This document shows, piece after piece, positions 40,547 to 48,911 of a DNA stretch of 64,000 bases. The DNA is taken from the NCBI GenBank assembly GCA_024636495.1, contig JAGXGZ010000061.1, positions 31,434 to 95,433 on the forward strand. The letters run 5' to 3'. Every line of letters starts with the position of its first letter. Position 1 is the stretch's first letter. Source of the DNA: Roseobacter sp. GTDB taxonomy: Bacteria > Pseudomonadota > Alphaproteobacteria > Rhodobacterales > Rhodobacteraceae. Below the pieces are notes generated by a model. It made no database searches. It was not told the origin of the DNA and saw nothing but the letters and a program-made list of their open reading frames with translations. Both the position numbers and the translations under genes were made by a program.

Positions 40547-41737
40547 GTGGCTGATATACTGAATAAAGAAGCATTTTTTCTGCCTGATGGCGTGATCTAT
40601 CTGGATGGCAATTCACTAGGCCCTTTGCCGCGCGCCGTGCCTGCGCGGGTGCAGGCGATGATGGCCGATGAATGGGGCGAAATGCTGATCCGCGGCTGGA
40701 ACAAGGCCAGCTGGATGGAGCAACCTTCACGCGTCGGCAACATGGTTGCGCGGATAATTGGGGCACCTGACGGGTCCGTCGTGATGGGTGATACGCTATC
40801 GATCAAGGTCTTTCAGGCGCTGTCGTCGGGGTTGAAATTGCGGAAAGATCGCCGCGTAATCCTCAGCGATACCGGGAATTTCCCGTCGGATTTGTACATG
40901 GCCGAGGGCTTGGTAAAGCTGCTTGAGCAAGGTTATGAGCTGCGCACCGTTGCCCCCGAAGAGGTGGCTGATGCCTTGGGCGAAGACATCGCCGTCGTGA
41001 TGCTGACCGAGGTCGATTACCGCACGGGCCGCAAGCACGACATGAAGGCAATCACCAAGCTGGTCCATGCAAAAGGGGCTGTTATGGTTTGGGACCTGGC
41101 GCACTCTGCGGGGGCTTTGCCGGTTGATATGGCTGGGTCGAACGCGGATTTTGCCGTGGGGTGTACCTATAAATACCTTAACGGGGGGCCCGGTGCGCCG
41201 GGGTTCATCTATGTGCGCCCCGATCTGGCCGACAGTGTAGAACCGGCGCTTGCAGGCTGGTTGGGACACCGCCAGCCCTTTGAATTTGATCTGAAGTATC
41301 AACCGGGTAACGGGATCGAGCGGATGCGGGTCGGCACGCCGCCGGTGATCCAGCTGACCGCGCTTGAGGTCGCGATGGAGCTTTGGGCAGATGTCGACCT
41401 GAACGAATTGCGGGCCGCTTCCATAGCTCTGCAAGAACAGTTCATCGAAGAAATCGAACGCGACGTGCCCAGCCTGACGCTTGCCAGCCCACGTGACAGC
41501 GCGGTGCGCGGCAGCCAAGTATCGTGGCGTTTCGAGCATGGCTATGCGGCTATGCAGGCCGTGATTGATCGCGGCGTGATCGGTGATTTTCGCGCGCCAG
41601 ATATCATGCGCTTCGGGTTTACGCCGCTTTATATCGACAGCGCGGATGTTACGGCGGCGGTGAAAATCATTGCTGATGTGATGAATAATAATCTGTGGGA
41701 CGATGATAAATATAAGATCAAGTCGCGGGTCACCTGA
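40547..41737 (+). CDS. kynU: Kynureninase
   Basis: A 396-residue PLP-dependent hydrolase that cleaves kynurenine to anthranilate and alanine. The PLP lysine is Lys209 in CTYKYLNGGPGAPGF, and MVWDLAHSAGALPVDM carries the cofactor-binding Asp. Translation starts at GTG 40547 immediately after the kynA stop. Its product feeds the CoA ligase encoded upstream. No kynB-type formamidase gene lies between or near, so the formyl group must be removed by an enzyme encoded elsewhere or by an unrecognised one. Confidence 0.95.
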   Translation: MADILNKEAFFLPDGVIYLDGNSLGPLPRAVPARVQAMMADEWGEMLIRGWNKASWMEQPSRVGNMVARIIGAPDGSVVMGDTLSIKVFQALSSGLKLRKDRRVILSDTGNFPSDLYMAEGLVKLLEQGYELRTVAPEEVADALGEDIAVVMLTEVDYRTGRKHDMKAITKLVHAKGAVMVWDLAHSAGALPVDMAGSNADFAVGCTYKYLNGGPGAPGFIYVRPDLADSVEPALAGWLGHRQPFEFDLKYQPGNGIERMRVGTPPVIQLTALEVAMELWADVDLNELRAASIALQEQFIEEIERDVPSLTLASPRDSAVRGSQVSWRFEHGYAAMQAVIDRGVIGDFRAPDIMRFGFTPLYIDSADVTAAVKIIADVMNNNLWDDDKYKIKSRVT

Positions 41738-41833
41738 ACGATCCGACACGCTTGACGGAAGCCTTTGAACAGGCACTGTAATCAAACTGAACGGACCCGC
41801 CCAACGAGGTCCAAAACACCAACGGAGAGACAC

Positions 41834-42979
41834 ATGAAACTGAAATCACTGATAGCGGCGGCCTCGATTGCCGCACTAAGCGCCGGAATGGCCTATGCTG
41901 ACGCACATGGCGGGAAGGTCAAGGTCGGCATGATCACCACGCTTTCGGGCGGGGGCGCAGGCCTTGGCATTGATGTGCGCGACGGCTTCCTGCTGGCCGC
42001 CAAAGGCAATGAAAACCTTGAACTGGTCATCGAGGACGATCAGCAAAAGCCTGACATCGCCGTGCAACTGGCCGATAAGATGATCCAATCTGAAAAGGTC
42101 GATGTCATGACCGGGATTATCTGGTCAAACCTTGCGATGGCTGTCGTTCCTGCGGTCACCGCGCAAGGCAAATTTTACCTATCGCCTAACGCAGGCCCGT
42201 CGGCACTGGCTGGCAAGGGCTGTAGCCCGCTTTACTTCAACGTGGCGTGGCAGAACGATGCTTTCTACGAAGCTGGCGGCATGTGGGCTAGCGACAACGG
42301 CATCAAAAAAGTCTTCCTCTTGGCACCCAACTATCCCGCTGGCACGGATGGCATGACAGGATTTAAACGCACCTTCAAAGGCGAGGTTGTGGGCGAGGTT
42401 TATACCAAGCTGGGGCAGACAGACTATGCTGCAGAGATTGCACAAATCCGAGCATCAGATGCAGATACGGTCTATTTCTTCCTTCCGGGCGGCATGGGGA
42501 TTTCATTTATGAAACAATATGCCGGTTCCGGTGTGGATAAGAAAGTGATGGGCCCTGCCTTTAGTTTTGATCAGGGAATTCTGGGCGCAATCGGTGATGC
42601 GGCGCTTGGTGTCAACAACACATCCCACTGGTCCAAGGATCTGGACAATGACGCAAACGTAAAGTTTGTGGCTGATTTCCAAGCCGAGTATGGTCGTTTG
42701 CCATCGCTTTATGCAGCCCAAGGCTATGATACGGCCCTGCTGTTGGAAAGTGCCATGGGCAAAGCCGACGTGACAGACGCGGCCGCCTTCCAAGCAGCCT
42801 TGGAAGAGGCCGATTTCGCATCCGTACGCGGTGACTTTGCGTTCGCGCCGAACCATCACCCGATCCAGGACATCTACATGCGCGAAGTCGTCAAAGAGGG
42901 TGATGTTGTGACCAACAAGATGATCGGCGTTGCTGCGTCAGATCATCAGGATGTCTACGGTGTTGACTGTAAGATGTGA
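41834..42979 (+). CDS. Periplasmic binding protein of a branched-chain-type ABC importer
   Basis: A 381-residue type I periplasmic binding protein (LivJ-like, Peripla_BP_6). It has a signal peptide (LKSLIAAASIAALSAGMAYA) and a mature part beginning near KVKVGMITTLSGGGAGLG. The ATG at 41834 follows GGAGAG. It starts the transport module directly after kynU, so the ligand may be an aromatic compound such as tryptophan, kynurenine or anthranilate; this is positional inference. A strong hairpin separates it from the permease genes. Confidence 0.85.
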   Translation: MKLKSLIAAASIAALSAGMAYADAHGGKVKVGMITTLSGGGAGLGIDVRDGFLLAAKGNENLELVIEDDQQKPDIAVQLADKMIQSEKVDVMTGIIWSNLAMAVVPAVTAQGKFYLSPNAGPSALAGKGCSPLYFNVAWQNDAFYEAGGMWASDNGIKKVFLLAPNYPAGTDGMTGFKRTFKGEVVGEVYTKLGQTDYAAEIAQIRASDADTVYFFLPGGMGISFMKQYAGSGVDKKVMGPAFSFDQGILGAIGDAALGVNNTSHWSKDLDNDANVKFVADFQAEYGRLPSLYAAQGYDTALLLESAMGKADVTDAAAFQAALEEADFASVRGDFAFAPNHHPIQDIYMREVVKEGDVVTNKMIGVAASDHQDVYGVDCKM

Positions 42980-42985
42980 TCACTT

Positions 42986-43020
42986 GCGCTGCGCCAAAAC
43001 GATTTGGCGCAGCGCTTTTT
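42986..43020 (+). terminator. Intra-operon terminator between binding protein and permease genes
   Basis: GCGCTGCGCCAAA and TTTGGCGCAGCGC form a perfect 13-base-pair stem with a 4-base loop, followed by five T (43016-43020). It is a canonical rho-independent terminator, probably leaky, that sets higher expression of the binding protein than of the membrane components. Confidence 0.85.
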
Positions 43021-43061
43021 GACGATTTACAGCCAGACCTAATCCATGAGGATCGCCGTAT

Positions 43062-43979
43062 ATGTCCCTGATATTGTTGATAGAGCAGGTACTGAACGGG
43101 CTTCAGTTCGGTGTGATGCTTTTTCTGATGGCAGCTGGTTTGACACTCATTTTCGGCGTCATGGGCCTGATCAATCTGGCGCATGGATCGCTTTACATGG
43201 TCGGTGCCTTTGCTGCGGCGGCTGTTGCGGGTTGGACGGGGTCGTTCATACTGGCCTTGATCGCAGCGCTTGCTGCTGCCGCTGCTGCGGGGGCCTTGGT
43301 CGAGTTGCTGGTGATCCGCCGTCTTTATGACCGTGACCATCTGGATCAGGTGCTGGCAACATTCGCGCTGATCTTGATCTTTTCCGAAGGGACGCGCTGG
43401 CTGTTTGGCTCGTTCCCCTTGTTTCTTGATGTTCCCGCAGCACTTGCTGGCCCTGTGATGTTACCCGGTGGCATCTTGTATCCGCTTTACCGTCTCGTGA
43501 TCATCGGCGTTGGCCTGCTGGTCGCTGCGGGGCTTTTCCTGCTGATCGCCAAAACGCGCATCGGCGTGCAAATCCGCGCAGGCGAGGCCGATCGCGAGAT
43601 GATCGCGGCCTTGGGCGTTGATATCTCGAAGCTTTATACGCTCGTTTTTGCCCTTGGGGCCGCGCTTGCAGGGCTTGCGGGCGCGCTGGTCGGTGCGATC
43701 CAGTCGGTGCAGGTGGGGATGGGTGAACCCGTGCTGATCCTTGCCTTTGTGGTGATTGTGATTGGCGGCATCGGATCGATCAAGGGCGCGCTGGTTGGAT
43801 CGCTGCTGGTGGGGCTTACCGACACTTTGGGCGGCGTTTTGCTGCCGCCGCTTTTTGCCAGCTTCATGCAGGCGTCATCGGCCAATTCGGTCGGGTCTGC
43901 TGTGGCCTCCATGTCGATATATATCTTGATGGTCGGGGTGTTGCTGTTCAAACCCTCCGGCCTGTTTGGAGGGACGTAA
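43062..43979 (+). CDS. LivH-like ABC permease
   Basis: A 305-residue branched-chain amino acid-type permease with about eight membrane helices. The N-terminal FGVMLFLMAAGLTLIFGVMG, the NLAHGSLYMVGAF loop and the FVVIVIGGIGSIKGALVGSL motif are typical of LivH. It pairs with the LivM-like gene that starts one base after its stop. Confidence 0.9.
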   Translation: MSLILLIEQVLNGLQFGVMLFLMAAGLTLIFGVMGLINLAHGSLYMVGAFAAAAVAGWTGSFILALIAALAAAAAAGALVELLVIRRLYDRDHLDQVLATFALILIFSEGTRWLFGSFPLFLDVPAALAGPVMLPGGILYPLYRLVIIGVGLLVAAGLFLLIAKTRIGVQIRAGEADREMIAALGVDISKLYTLVFALGAALAGLAGALVGAIQSVQVGMGEPVLILAFVVIVIGGIGSIKGALVGSLLVGLTDTLGGVLLPPLFASFMQASSANSVGSAVASMSIYILMVGVLLFKPSGLFGGT

Positions 43980-43980
43980 G

Positions 43981-44964
43981 ATGGCCCGCGAAACCCTTCT
44001 GAACATTGTGCTTTTCCTGATGTTGCCTGTGACCGCCGGGATCGCGTTGCTGCTGGACGAGCCGTTCATCATCACCCTTGTCACCAAGGCCGCGATTTTG
44101 GCGCTGGCGGGTGTGGGGTTGAACATCGCGCTTGGCCTTGGCGGCTTGGTCAGTTTTGGGCATGCCGCGTTTTTTGGGCTGGGCGGCTATGCGATGGGCA
44201 TTCTTGCCAGCCACGCGCAAAGCTATACGCCACTGATGGAAACGCCTTTTTTGATCGAGGGCACCAAATCGATGCTGGTGATCTGGGGCGCAGCCCTTGT
44301 GACCGCGGCGCTGGCGGCCCTTGCGATTGGGGCGCTCAGCCTGCGCACGACAGGCGTTTATTTCATCATGATCACCTTGGCCTTCGGGCAGATGCTGTAT
44401 TACTTCGCCATTTCCTGGCCCGCTTACGGCGGCGAAGACGGGCTATCGATCTATATTCGCAATGATTTCCCGGGGTTGAACACGCTGGACCCGATCCAGT
44501 TTTTCGCCATCGCCTTTGGGGTGCTTGCCATCGCCTTGTTCGGGGCCAGCCGGATCGCCAAAGCGCCGTTTGGGTTGGCGCTGTTTGCTGCGCGGCAAAA
44601 CGCGGAACGGGTCGAAACCGTAGGCTTGACGCCATTCCGTTTGCGATTGGTCGCCTTTGTGATCTCTGGCGCAGTGACGGGGCTCGCGGGGGCGCTGTTT
44701 GCCGATCTTAACCGTTTTGTCAGCCCCACGATGTTCAGTTGGCACACCAGCGGCGAGATCATGGTTTTCGTGATCCTTGGTGGGGTGGGGCGGCTGTTTG
44801 GCCCCGTTGCGGGGGCGGCGCTTTTTATTCTGCTTGAACATGTCTTGGGCGGTATCAGCGATTTCTGGCAGGTGTATCTGGGGATACTCTTGCTGCTGGT
44901 CGTGCTGTTCGCGCGCGGCGGTTTGATCGGCACTTTGGCTGGACGTGAGGTGGCCCATGACTGA
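43981..44964 (+). CDS. LivM-like ABC permease
   Basis: A 327-residue polytopic permease of the LivM class, with LNIALGLGGLVSFGHAAFFG and the ATPase-contacting loop FGLALFAARQNAERVETVGL. The ATG at 43981 is chosen because GGAGG lies about 8 bases upstream and the protein then starts MARETLLN. It overlaps the next gene by 8 bases. Confidence 0.9.
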   Translation: MARETLLNIVLFLMLPVTAGIALLLDEPFIITLVTKAAILALAGVGLNIALGLGGLVSFGHAAFFGLGGYAMGILASHAQSYTPLMETPFLIEGTKSMLVIWGAALVTAALAALAIGALSLRTTGVYFIMITLAFGQMLYYFAISWPAYGGEDGLSIYIRNDFPGLNTLDPIQFFAIAFGVLAIALFGASRIAKAPFGLALFAARQNAERVETVGLTPFRLRLVAFVISGAVTGLAGALFADLNRFVSPTMFSWHTSGEIMVFVILGGVGRLFGPVAGAALFILLEHVLGGISDFWQVYLGILLLLVVLFARGGLIGTLAGREVAHD

Positions 44965-45712
44965 TCCGCTGTTGAAAATTTCGAACCTGAACAAAAGCTT
45001 TGGGGCGCTGAAGGCTACTGATGATGTGTCTTTGACCTTATTGCCCGGTGAGATCCACGCGCTGATCGGGCCGAACGGGGCGGGCAAATCGACACTGATC
45101 AAACAGGTCGCTGGCGGGTTGGTGTCCGACAGCGGTAGGGTCGAATTTTCAGGCCGCGATGTCACGTCTTTGGCGACAGTCGCGCGCGCACGGGCAGGGC
45201 TGGGGCGGACGTTTCAGATTTCGTCGCTGGCGATGGAATATACGGTGCTGCAAAATGTGGTGTTGGGCGCATTGGGTAAAGATGGCCGCGTGATGCGGTT
45301 CTTTCGGCCCGTGATGAAAGACCGTGATCTGGTGGATCGCGGGATGGCGGCGCTGACCCGTGTCGGGTTGGAAGATAAGGCAGCGCGGCGCACCGCTGAT
45401 TTGTCCCACGGTCAACGCCGCCTGCTTGAGGTCGCGGTGGCGCTGACGCTGGAGCCAAAGGTGTTTTTGATGGATGAACCGATGGCGGGCCTTGGCGCGT
45501 CTGGGTCAAAACGGCTGACCGCGTTCTTGGACGGTCTGCGCGCGCAGGCCCCGATCTTGCTGGTGGAACATGACATGGACGCGGTTTTTGCCTTGGCGGA
45601 CCGGATCAGCGTGCTGGTCTACGGGCGCATCATTGCCACGGGAACGGCCGATGAAATCAAACGCGATCCTGCCGTGCGCGAGGCCTATTTAGGTGCGGAG
45701 GATGCGGCATGA
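44957..45712 (+). CDS. LivG-like ABC ATPase
   Basis: A 251-residue ATPase with Walker A IGPNGAGKST, signature LSHGQRRLLEVAVAL, Walker B VFLMDEPMAGLG and switch His in LLVEHDMDAVF. It energises the importer with its LivF partner. The start at 44957 overlaps the permease; the stop overlaps livF by 4 bases. Confidence 0.9.
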   Translation: MTDPLLKISNLNKSFGALKATDDVSLTLLPGEIHALIGPNGAGKSTLIKQVAGGLVSDSGRVEFSGRDVTSLATVARARAGLGRTFQISSLAMEYTVLQNVVLGALGKDGRVMRFFRPVMKDRDLVDRGMAALTRVGLEDKAARRTADLSHGQRRLLEVAVALTLEPKVFLMDEPMAGLGASGSKRLTAFLDGLRAQAPILLVEHDMDAVFALADRISVLVYGRIIATGTADEIKRDPAVREAYLGAEDAA

Positions 45713-46398
45713 GCCTGCTGGAACTCAAAGGCATTACAGCGTCTTACGGGCCGTCCCAAGCGCTGTTCGGGGTCGATCTGTCACTTGAGGCAGGCGAGGT
45801 TTGCGCGCTGATGGGGCGTAACGGAATGGGGAAATCCACGACCATCAAGGTGATCTGCCGGATGTTGAAACATTCAGGCGGCACGGTGCATTTTGATGGG
45901 CGCGACCTTGGCCCCTTGCCCAGCCACAAGGCGGCTCAAGCGGGCTTGGGTTTGGTGCCCGAAGGGCGGCGCTGCTTTGGCCCGCTGTCGGTCTATGAAA
46001 ACCTGATCGCCGCCATGCGCCCTGGTCCGTGGGATTTCGAACGGGTTTGCGGCTTGTTTCCGCGCCTTGGCGAACGCAGCGATCAGGTCGCATCGTCGCT
46101 GTCGGGGGGTGAACAGCAGATGCTGGCCATTGGCCGCGCGCTGATGACCAACCCCAAACTGTTGTTGCTGGACGAGGCCACCGAAGGGCTGGCCCCCGTC
46201 GTGCGTCAGGAAATCTGGGCGGCGGTCGCGACGCTGAAACGCGACAGCGGGCTTGCGCTGCTGGTCGTGGATAAATCGCTGGCCGAATTGCGGCAGATTG
46301 CCGACCGCGCGGTTATTCTGGAACGGGGCCGCTCTGTCTGGTCGGGGGCCATGACGGCGCTCGACAGCACTGTGGCTGATCAATATCTTGGCGTCTAG
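45709..46398 (+). CDS. LivF-like ABC ATPase
   Basis: A 229-residue ATPase with Walker A MGRNGMGKST, signature SLSGGEQQMLAIGRAL, and Walker B LLLLDEATEGLAP. The switch His position is VVDKS, with Lys where His is usual, an oddity seen in some LivF proteins. It completes the five-gene importer. A RidA gene follows after 24 bases. Confidence 0.9.
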   Translation: MSLLELKGITASYGPSQALFGVDLSLEAGEVCALMGRNGMGKSTTIKVICRMLKHSGGTVHFDGRDLGPLPSHKAAQAGLGLVPEGRRCFGPLSVYENLIAAMRPGPWDFERVCGLFPRLGERSDQVASSLSGGEQQMLAIGRALMTNPKLLLLDEATEGLAPVVRQEIWAAVATLKRDSGLALLVVDKSLAELRQIADRAVILERGRSVWSGAMTALDSTVADQYLGV

Positions 46399-46422
46399 GC
46401 GCCTGACTTTCGGAGGAAAAAA

Positions 46423-46824
46423 ATGTCTCATCAAGTGATCCAGCCCGAAGGGTGGGCCCCGGCCAAGGGCTATGCCAACGGTATGCTCAGTGCCGATGGC
46501 CATTTGTTCGTGGGTGGTCAGATCGGCTGGACGGCGGATCAGAAATTCGAAGCGCATGATTTCATCGGCCAGATGAAACAGGCGTTACTGAACATCCGTG
46601 CCGTGGTCGAGGCCGCAGGCGGCGTGCCCGAAGATATCATGCGGCTGACGTGGTACGTCACGGACAAAGCCGAATATGTTGCCGCACAAAGCGAGGTAGG
46701 CCGCGCCTACCGCGAGGTGATGGGGCGGCATTTTCCGGCAATGGCGATGGTCGTGGTCGCCGGTCTGATCGAGGACGAGGCCCGCGTCGAAATTGAAGCA
46801 ACAGCCGTTATTTCAAAGCGTTAG
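46423..46824 (+). CDS. RidA-family enamine/imine deaminase
   Basis: A 133-residue RidA/YjgF/UK114 protein that acts as a trimer on reactive enamines or imines. It is preceded by a strong GGAGG site. The characteristic FVGGQIGW, ALLNIRAVVEAAGG and RLTWYVTDKAEY segments are visible. A C-terminal Arg (DEARVEIEATAV) matches the carboxylate-binding Arg of active RidA proteins. Because the monooxygenase yields an enamine-type ring product, this protein could hydrolyse it to release ammonia; this is inference from gene order. The 3' end overlaps the convergent znuB by 4 bases. Confidence 0.85.
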   Translation: MSHQVIQPEGWAPAKGYANGMLSADGHLFVGGQIGWTADQKFEAHDFIGQMKQALLNIRAVVEAAGGVPEDIMRLTWYVTDKAEYVAAQSEVGRAYREVMGRHFPAMAMVVVAGLIEDEARVEIEATAVISKR

Positions 46825-47612
46825 CGCCGTAATAGCGGGGCCAGCCCTGCGGACAGCGCAAACAGGATCGCAGCGACTGTAACGATGCTGGGGCCCGTTG
46901 GCGTGTCAAAGACGAACGACGCCGCAAGCCCGGCCAGCGCCGAGACGGTGGCCAAGATCGCGGCCATGATCGCCATTGTTTCGGGGCTGCGCGAAAAGGG
47001 CCGCGCTGCGGCGGCGGGAATGATCAGCATCGCGGCAATCAGCAAGGCCCCAACGACCTTAAGTGCGACTGCCACGGTTAAGGCCAGTGCCAGCGTCAGG
47101 ATTAACTGCTCGCGTTTCGGGTTCACGCCACTGGCAGTGGCCAGATCTGGGCTTAGCGTGGCCGAGAGCAGTGCTTGCCAGCGCCAGACCAGCAGGGCGA
47201 CCGACACGGCCGCGCCGCCCCAGATCACCGCCAGATCGGTCTTGGTCACGGCGAGGATCTCGCCAAATAGGTAGGCGCTTAGATCAACCCGTTGATTTGG
47301 CAGCACCGACACCGCGACCAGCCCGATTGCCAGTGCGCCATGTGCCAACACCCCCAGCAGCGCATCGGTGCTGACCGTGCGTCCGGTCAATCCGCTGACA
47401 ATCAGCGCCATGGCGAGGGCCACGACCAGCACGCCGCCAAAGATCGGTAAATCCAACGACAGCGCCAAGGCCACGCCAAGAAGTGCCGCGTGCGATGTCG
47501 CGTCGCCAAAATACGCCATCCTCCGCCAAACGACGAAACACCCCAAAGGCGCTGCGGCCAAGGCAACGCCGACCCCTGCAAGGGCCGCGCGGACAACAAA
47601 ATCATCCAGCAT
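46821..47612 (-). CDS. znuB: ZnuB, zinc ABC transporter permease
   Basis: A 263-residue metal ABC-3 family permease with about eight membrane helices. It shows GCFVVWRRMAYFGDATSHAAL at the N-terminus and LLIAAMLIIPAAAARPFSRS in the second half. The ATG at 47612 overlaps the znuC stop by one base (TGATG). With znuC, zur and the divergent znuA it forms a complete zinc-uptake module. Confidence 0.93.
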   Translation of the reverse strand: MLDDFVVRAALAGVGVALAAAPLGCFVVWRRMAYFGDATSHAALLGVALALSLDLPIFGGVLVVALAMALIVSGLTGRTVSTDALLGVLAHGALAIGLVAVSVLPNQRVDLSAYLFGEILAVTKTDLAVIWGGAAVSVALLVWRWQALLSATLSPDLATASGVNPKREQLILTLALALTVAVALKVVGALLIAAMLIIPAAAARPFSRSPETMAIMAAILATVSALAGLAASFVFDTPTGPSIVTVAAILFALSAGLAPLLRR

Positions 47613-48346
47613 CAAGGGGCCTCATGCTTGTGGGTGTGGTCATGCGAATGCGTATGCTCGTGTCTGTACAGCGCCAGCGCGCCTTGCGTACCCGTTCCGA
47701 ACAGGGCGCGGTATTCGGGGGCGTCTGCGACGATCTCGGGGGTGCCTTCGCAACAGACATGGCCGTTCAGGCACAACACCCGATCCGATGCAGCCATCAC
47801 CACATGCAGATCGTGGCTGACCATGACAACCGCGCAGCCCATGTCGCGGCGCACGTCTTCGATCTGGTGATAGAACGCGGCGGCACCGGGCTGGTCCAGC
47901 CCTTGGGTCGCCTCGTCAAGGATCAGGATATCGGGGGTGTTCAGCAAGGCCCGCGCGAGCAACACCCGTTGAAATTGCCCTCCTGACAGATCAGCCATTT
48001 GCCGCTTTGCCAGATCTGGAACGCCGGCGCGGTTCAAAGCAGAGGTGACGATTGCGCGGTCTTGACGGCGGGGCAAGTTGAGAAAACCCTGCACCGTCAA
48101 CGGCAGCGTTGCGTCGATTTGCAGCTTTTGGGGAACATAGCCGATGCGCAATCCTTCGGCGCGGGTGATTGATCCGCCCGCGGGTTTGAGAGCGCCAATC
48201 AATGCGCGCAGCAGGCTGGATTTGCCGGATCCGTTCGGGCCGACAATCGTCACGATCTCTCCGCGTTCAATTGCGATACTGACACCATCAAGAACGATCT
48301 GCCCGCCCAGAACCAGCTTTAGATTATTGGTTGAAATAAGGCTCAT
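47612..48346 (-). CDS. znuC: ZnuC, zinc ABC transporter ATPase
   Basis: A 244-residue ATPase with Walker A VGPNGSGKSS, signature LSGGQFQRVLLARAL and Walker B ILILDEATQGLD. The His-rich C-terminus (YRHEHTHSHDHTHKHE) is typical of ZnuC and may handle zinc. The ATG at 48346 overlaps the zur stop (ATGA); a longer frame upstream only reads through zur. Confidence 0.93.
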   Translation of the reverse strand: MSLISTNNLKLVLGGQIVLDGVSIAIERGEIVTIVGPNGSGKSSLLRALIGALKPAGGSITRAEGLRIGYVPQKLQIDATLPLTVQGFLNLPRRQDRAIVTSALNRAGVPDLAKRQMADLSGGQFQRVLLARALLNTPDILILDEATQGLDQPGAAAFYHQIEDVRRDMGCAVVMVSHDLHVVMAASDRVLCLNGHVCCEGTPEIVADAPEYRALFGTGTQGALALYRHEHTHSHDHTHKHEAP

Positions 48347-48825
48347 GCTGCATCCCCGGTTTGGCAGGCAGGGCAAAGGCCCTGTGCCTCGATGACCGTG
48401 TGTTCGATCTGGAACCCGGCATCCCGTGCTGCATCGCCAAGTCGCCCCTGGCTCGGGGCGGTATCGCTTTCGGCCACGGACCGGCAACTACGGCAGATTA
48501 GAAAGGCAGGCGTGTGGTCGGCCCCCAGATGCGCGCAGGCGATATAGGCATTCAGCGCCTCGATCCGGTGGGCAAACCCGGCTTTTACCAGAAAATCAAG
48601 CGCGCGGTAGGCGACGGGGGGCTGGGTGCCAAGCCCTTCGGCTGACAGATGACCAAGGATATCATAGGCCCCAAGCGCGCGGTGTTCCGCCAAAAGCAGC
48701 TCCAGCACGCGGCGGCGCACAGGTGTCAGGCGCAGATCAGAGGCCGCACATCGCGCTTCGGCTTTGGCCAGAGCATCGCTGACACAGGCATGATGGTCGT
48801 GGGTTTCGAATCCGATGGTGGTCAT
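48343..48825 (-). CDS. zur: Zur, zinc uptake regulator (Fur family)
   Basis: A 160-residue Fur-family repressor. The N-terminal winged helix has LRLTPVRRRVLELLL, the metal sites include HRIEALNAYIACAH, and two CxxC pairs (ICRSCRS and CPACQT) form the structural zinc site. It lies first in the zur-znuC-znuB operon and is divergent from znuA. Zinc-loaded Zur should bind the two palindromes in the intergenic region. Confidence 0.92.
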   Translation of the reverse strand: MTTIGFETHDHHACVSDALAKAEARCAASDLRLTPVRRRVLELLLAEHRALGAYDILGHLSAEGLGTQPPVAYRALDFLVKAGFAHRIEALNAYIACAHLGADHTPAFLICRSCRSVAESDTAPSQGRLGDAARDAGFQIEHTVIEAQGLCPACQTGDAA

Positions 48826-48856
48826 TTTATCCTCCGGCGCATGTTCGGGTATTGAT

Positions 48857-48868
48857 ATGTTATAACAT
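48857..48868. promoter_or_regulatory. Zur box candidate 1
   Basis: ATGTTATAACAT is a perfect 12-base palindrome in the 86-base gap between zur and znuA. Its core GTTATAAC fits the AT-rich dyads bound by Zur proteins. Confidence 0.7.
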
Positions 48869-48882
48869 CCGGTCTAACAAGA

Positions 48883-48895
48883 GTTATAGTATAAC
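48883..48895. promoter_or_regulatory. Zur box candidate 2
   Basis: GTTATAGTATAAC is a perfect 6+1+6 inverted repeat lying 16 bases upstream of the znuA start, where bound Zur would block transcription or translation initiation of znuA. It shares the GTTATA half-site with box 1. Confidence 0.75.
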
Positions 48896-48911
48896 AATAT
48901 GGGTCTTGATT

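Noticed and set aside
40796..41833. 345-codon minus-strand frame opposite kynureninase
   Set aside because: Antisense to kynU, with His/Arg-rich composition typical of the complement of a high-GC gene.
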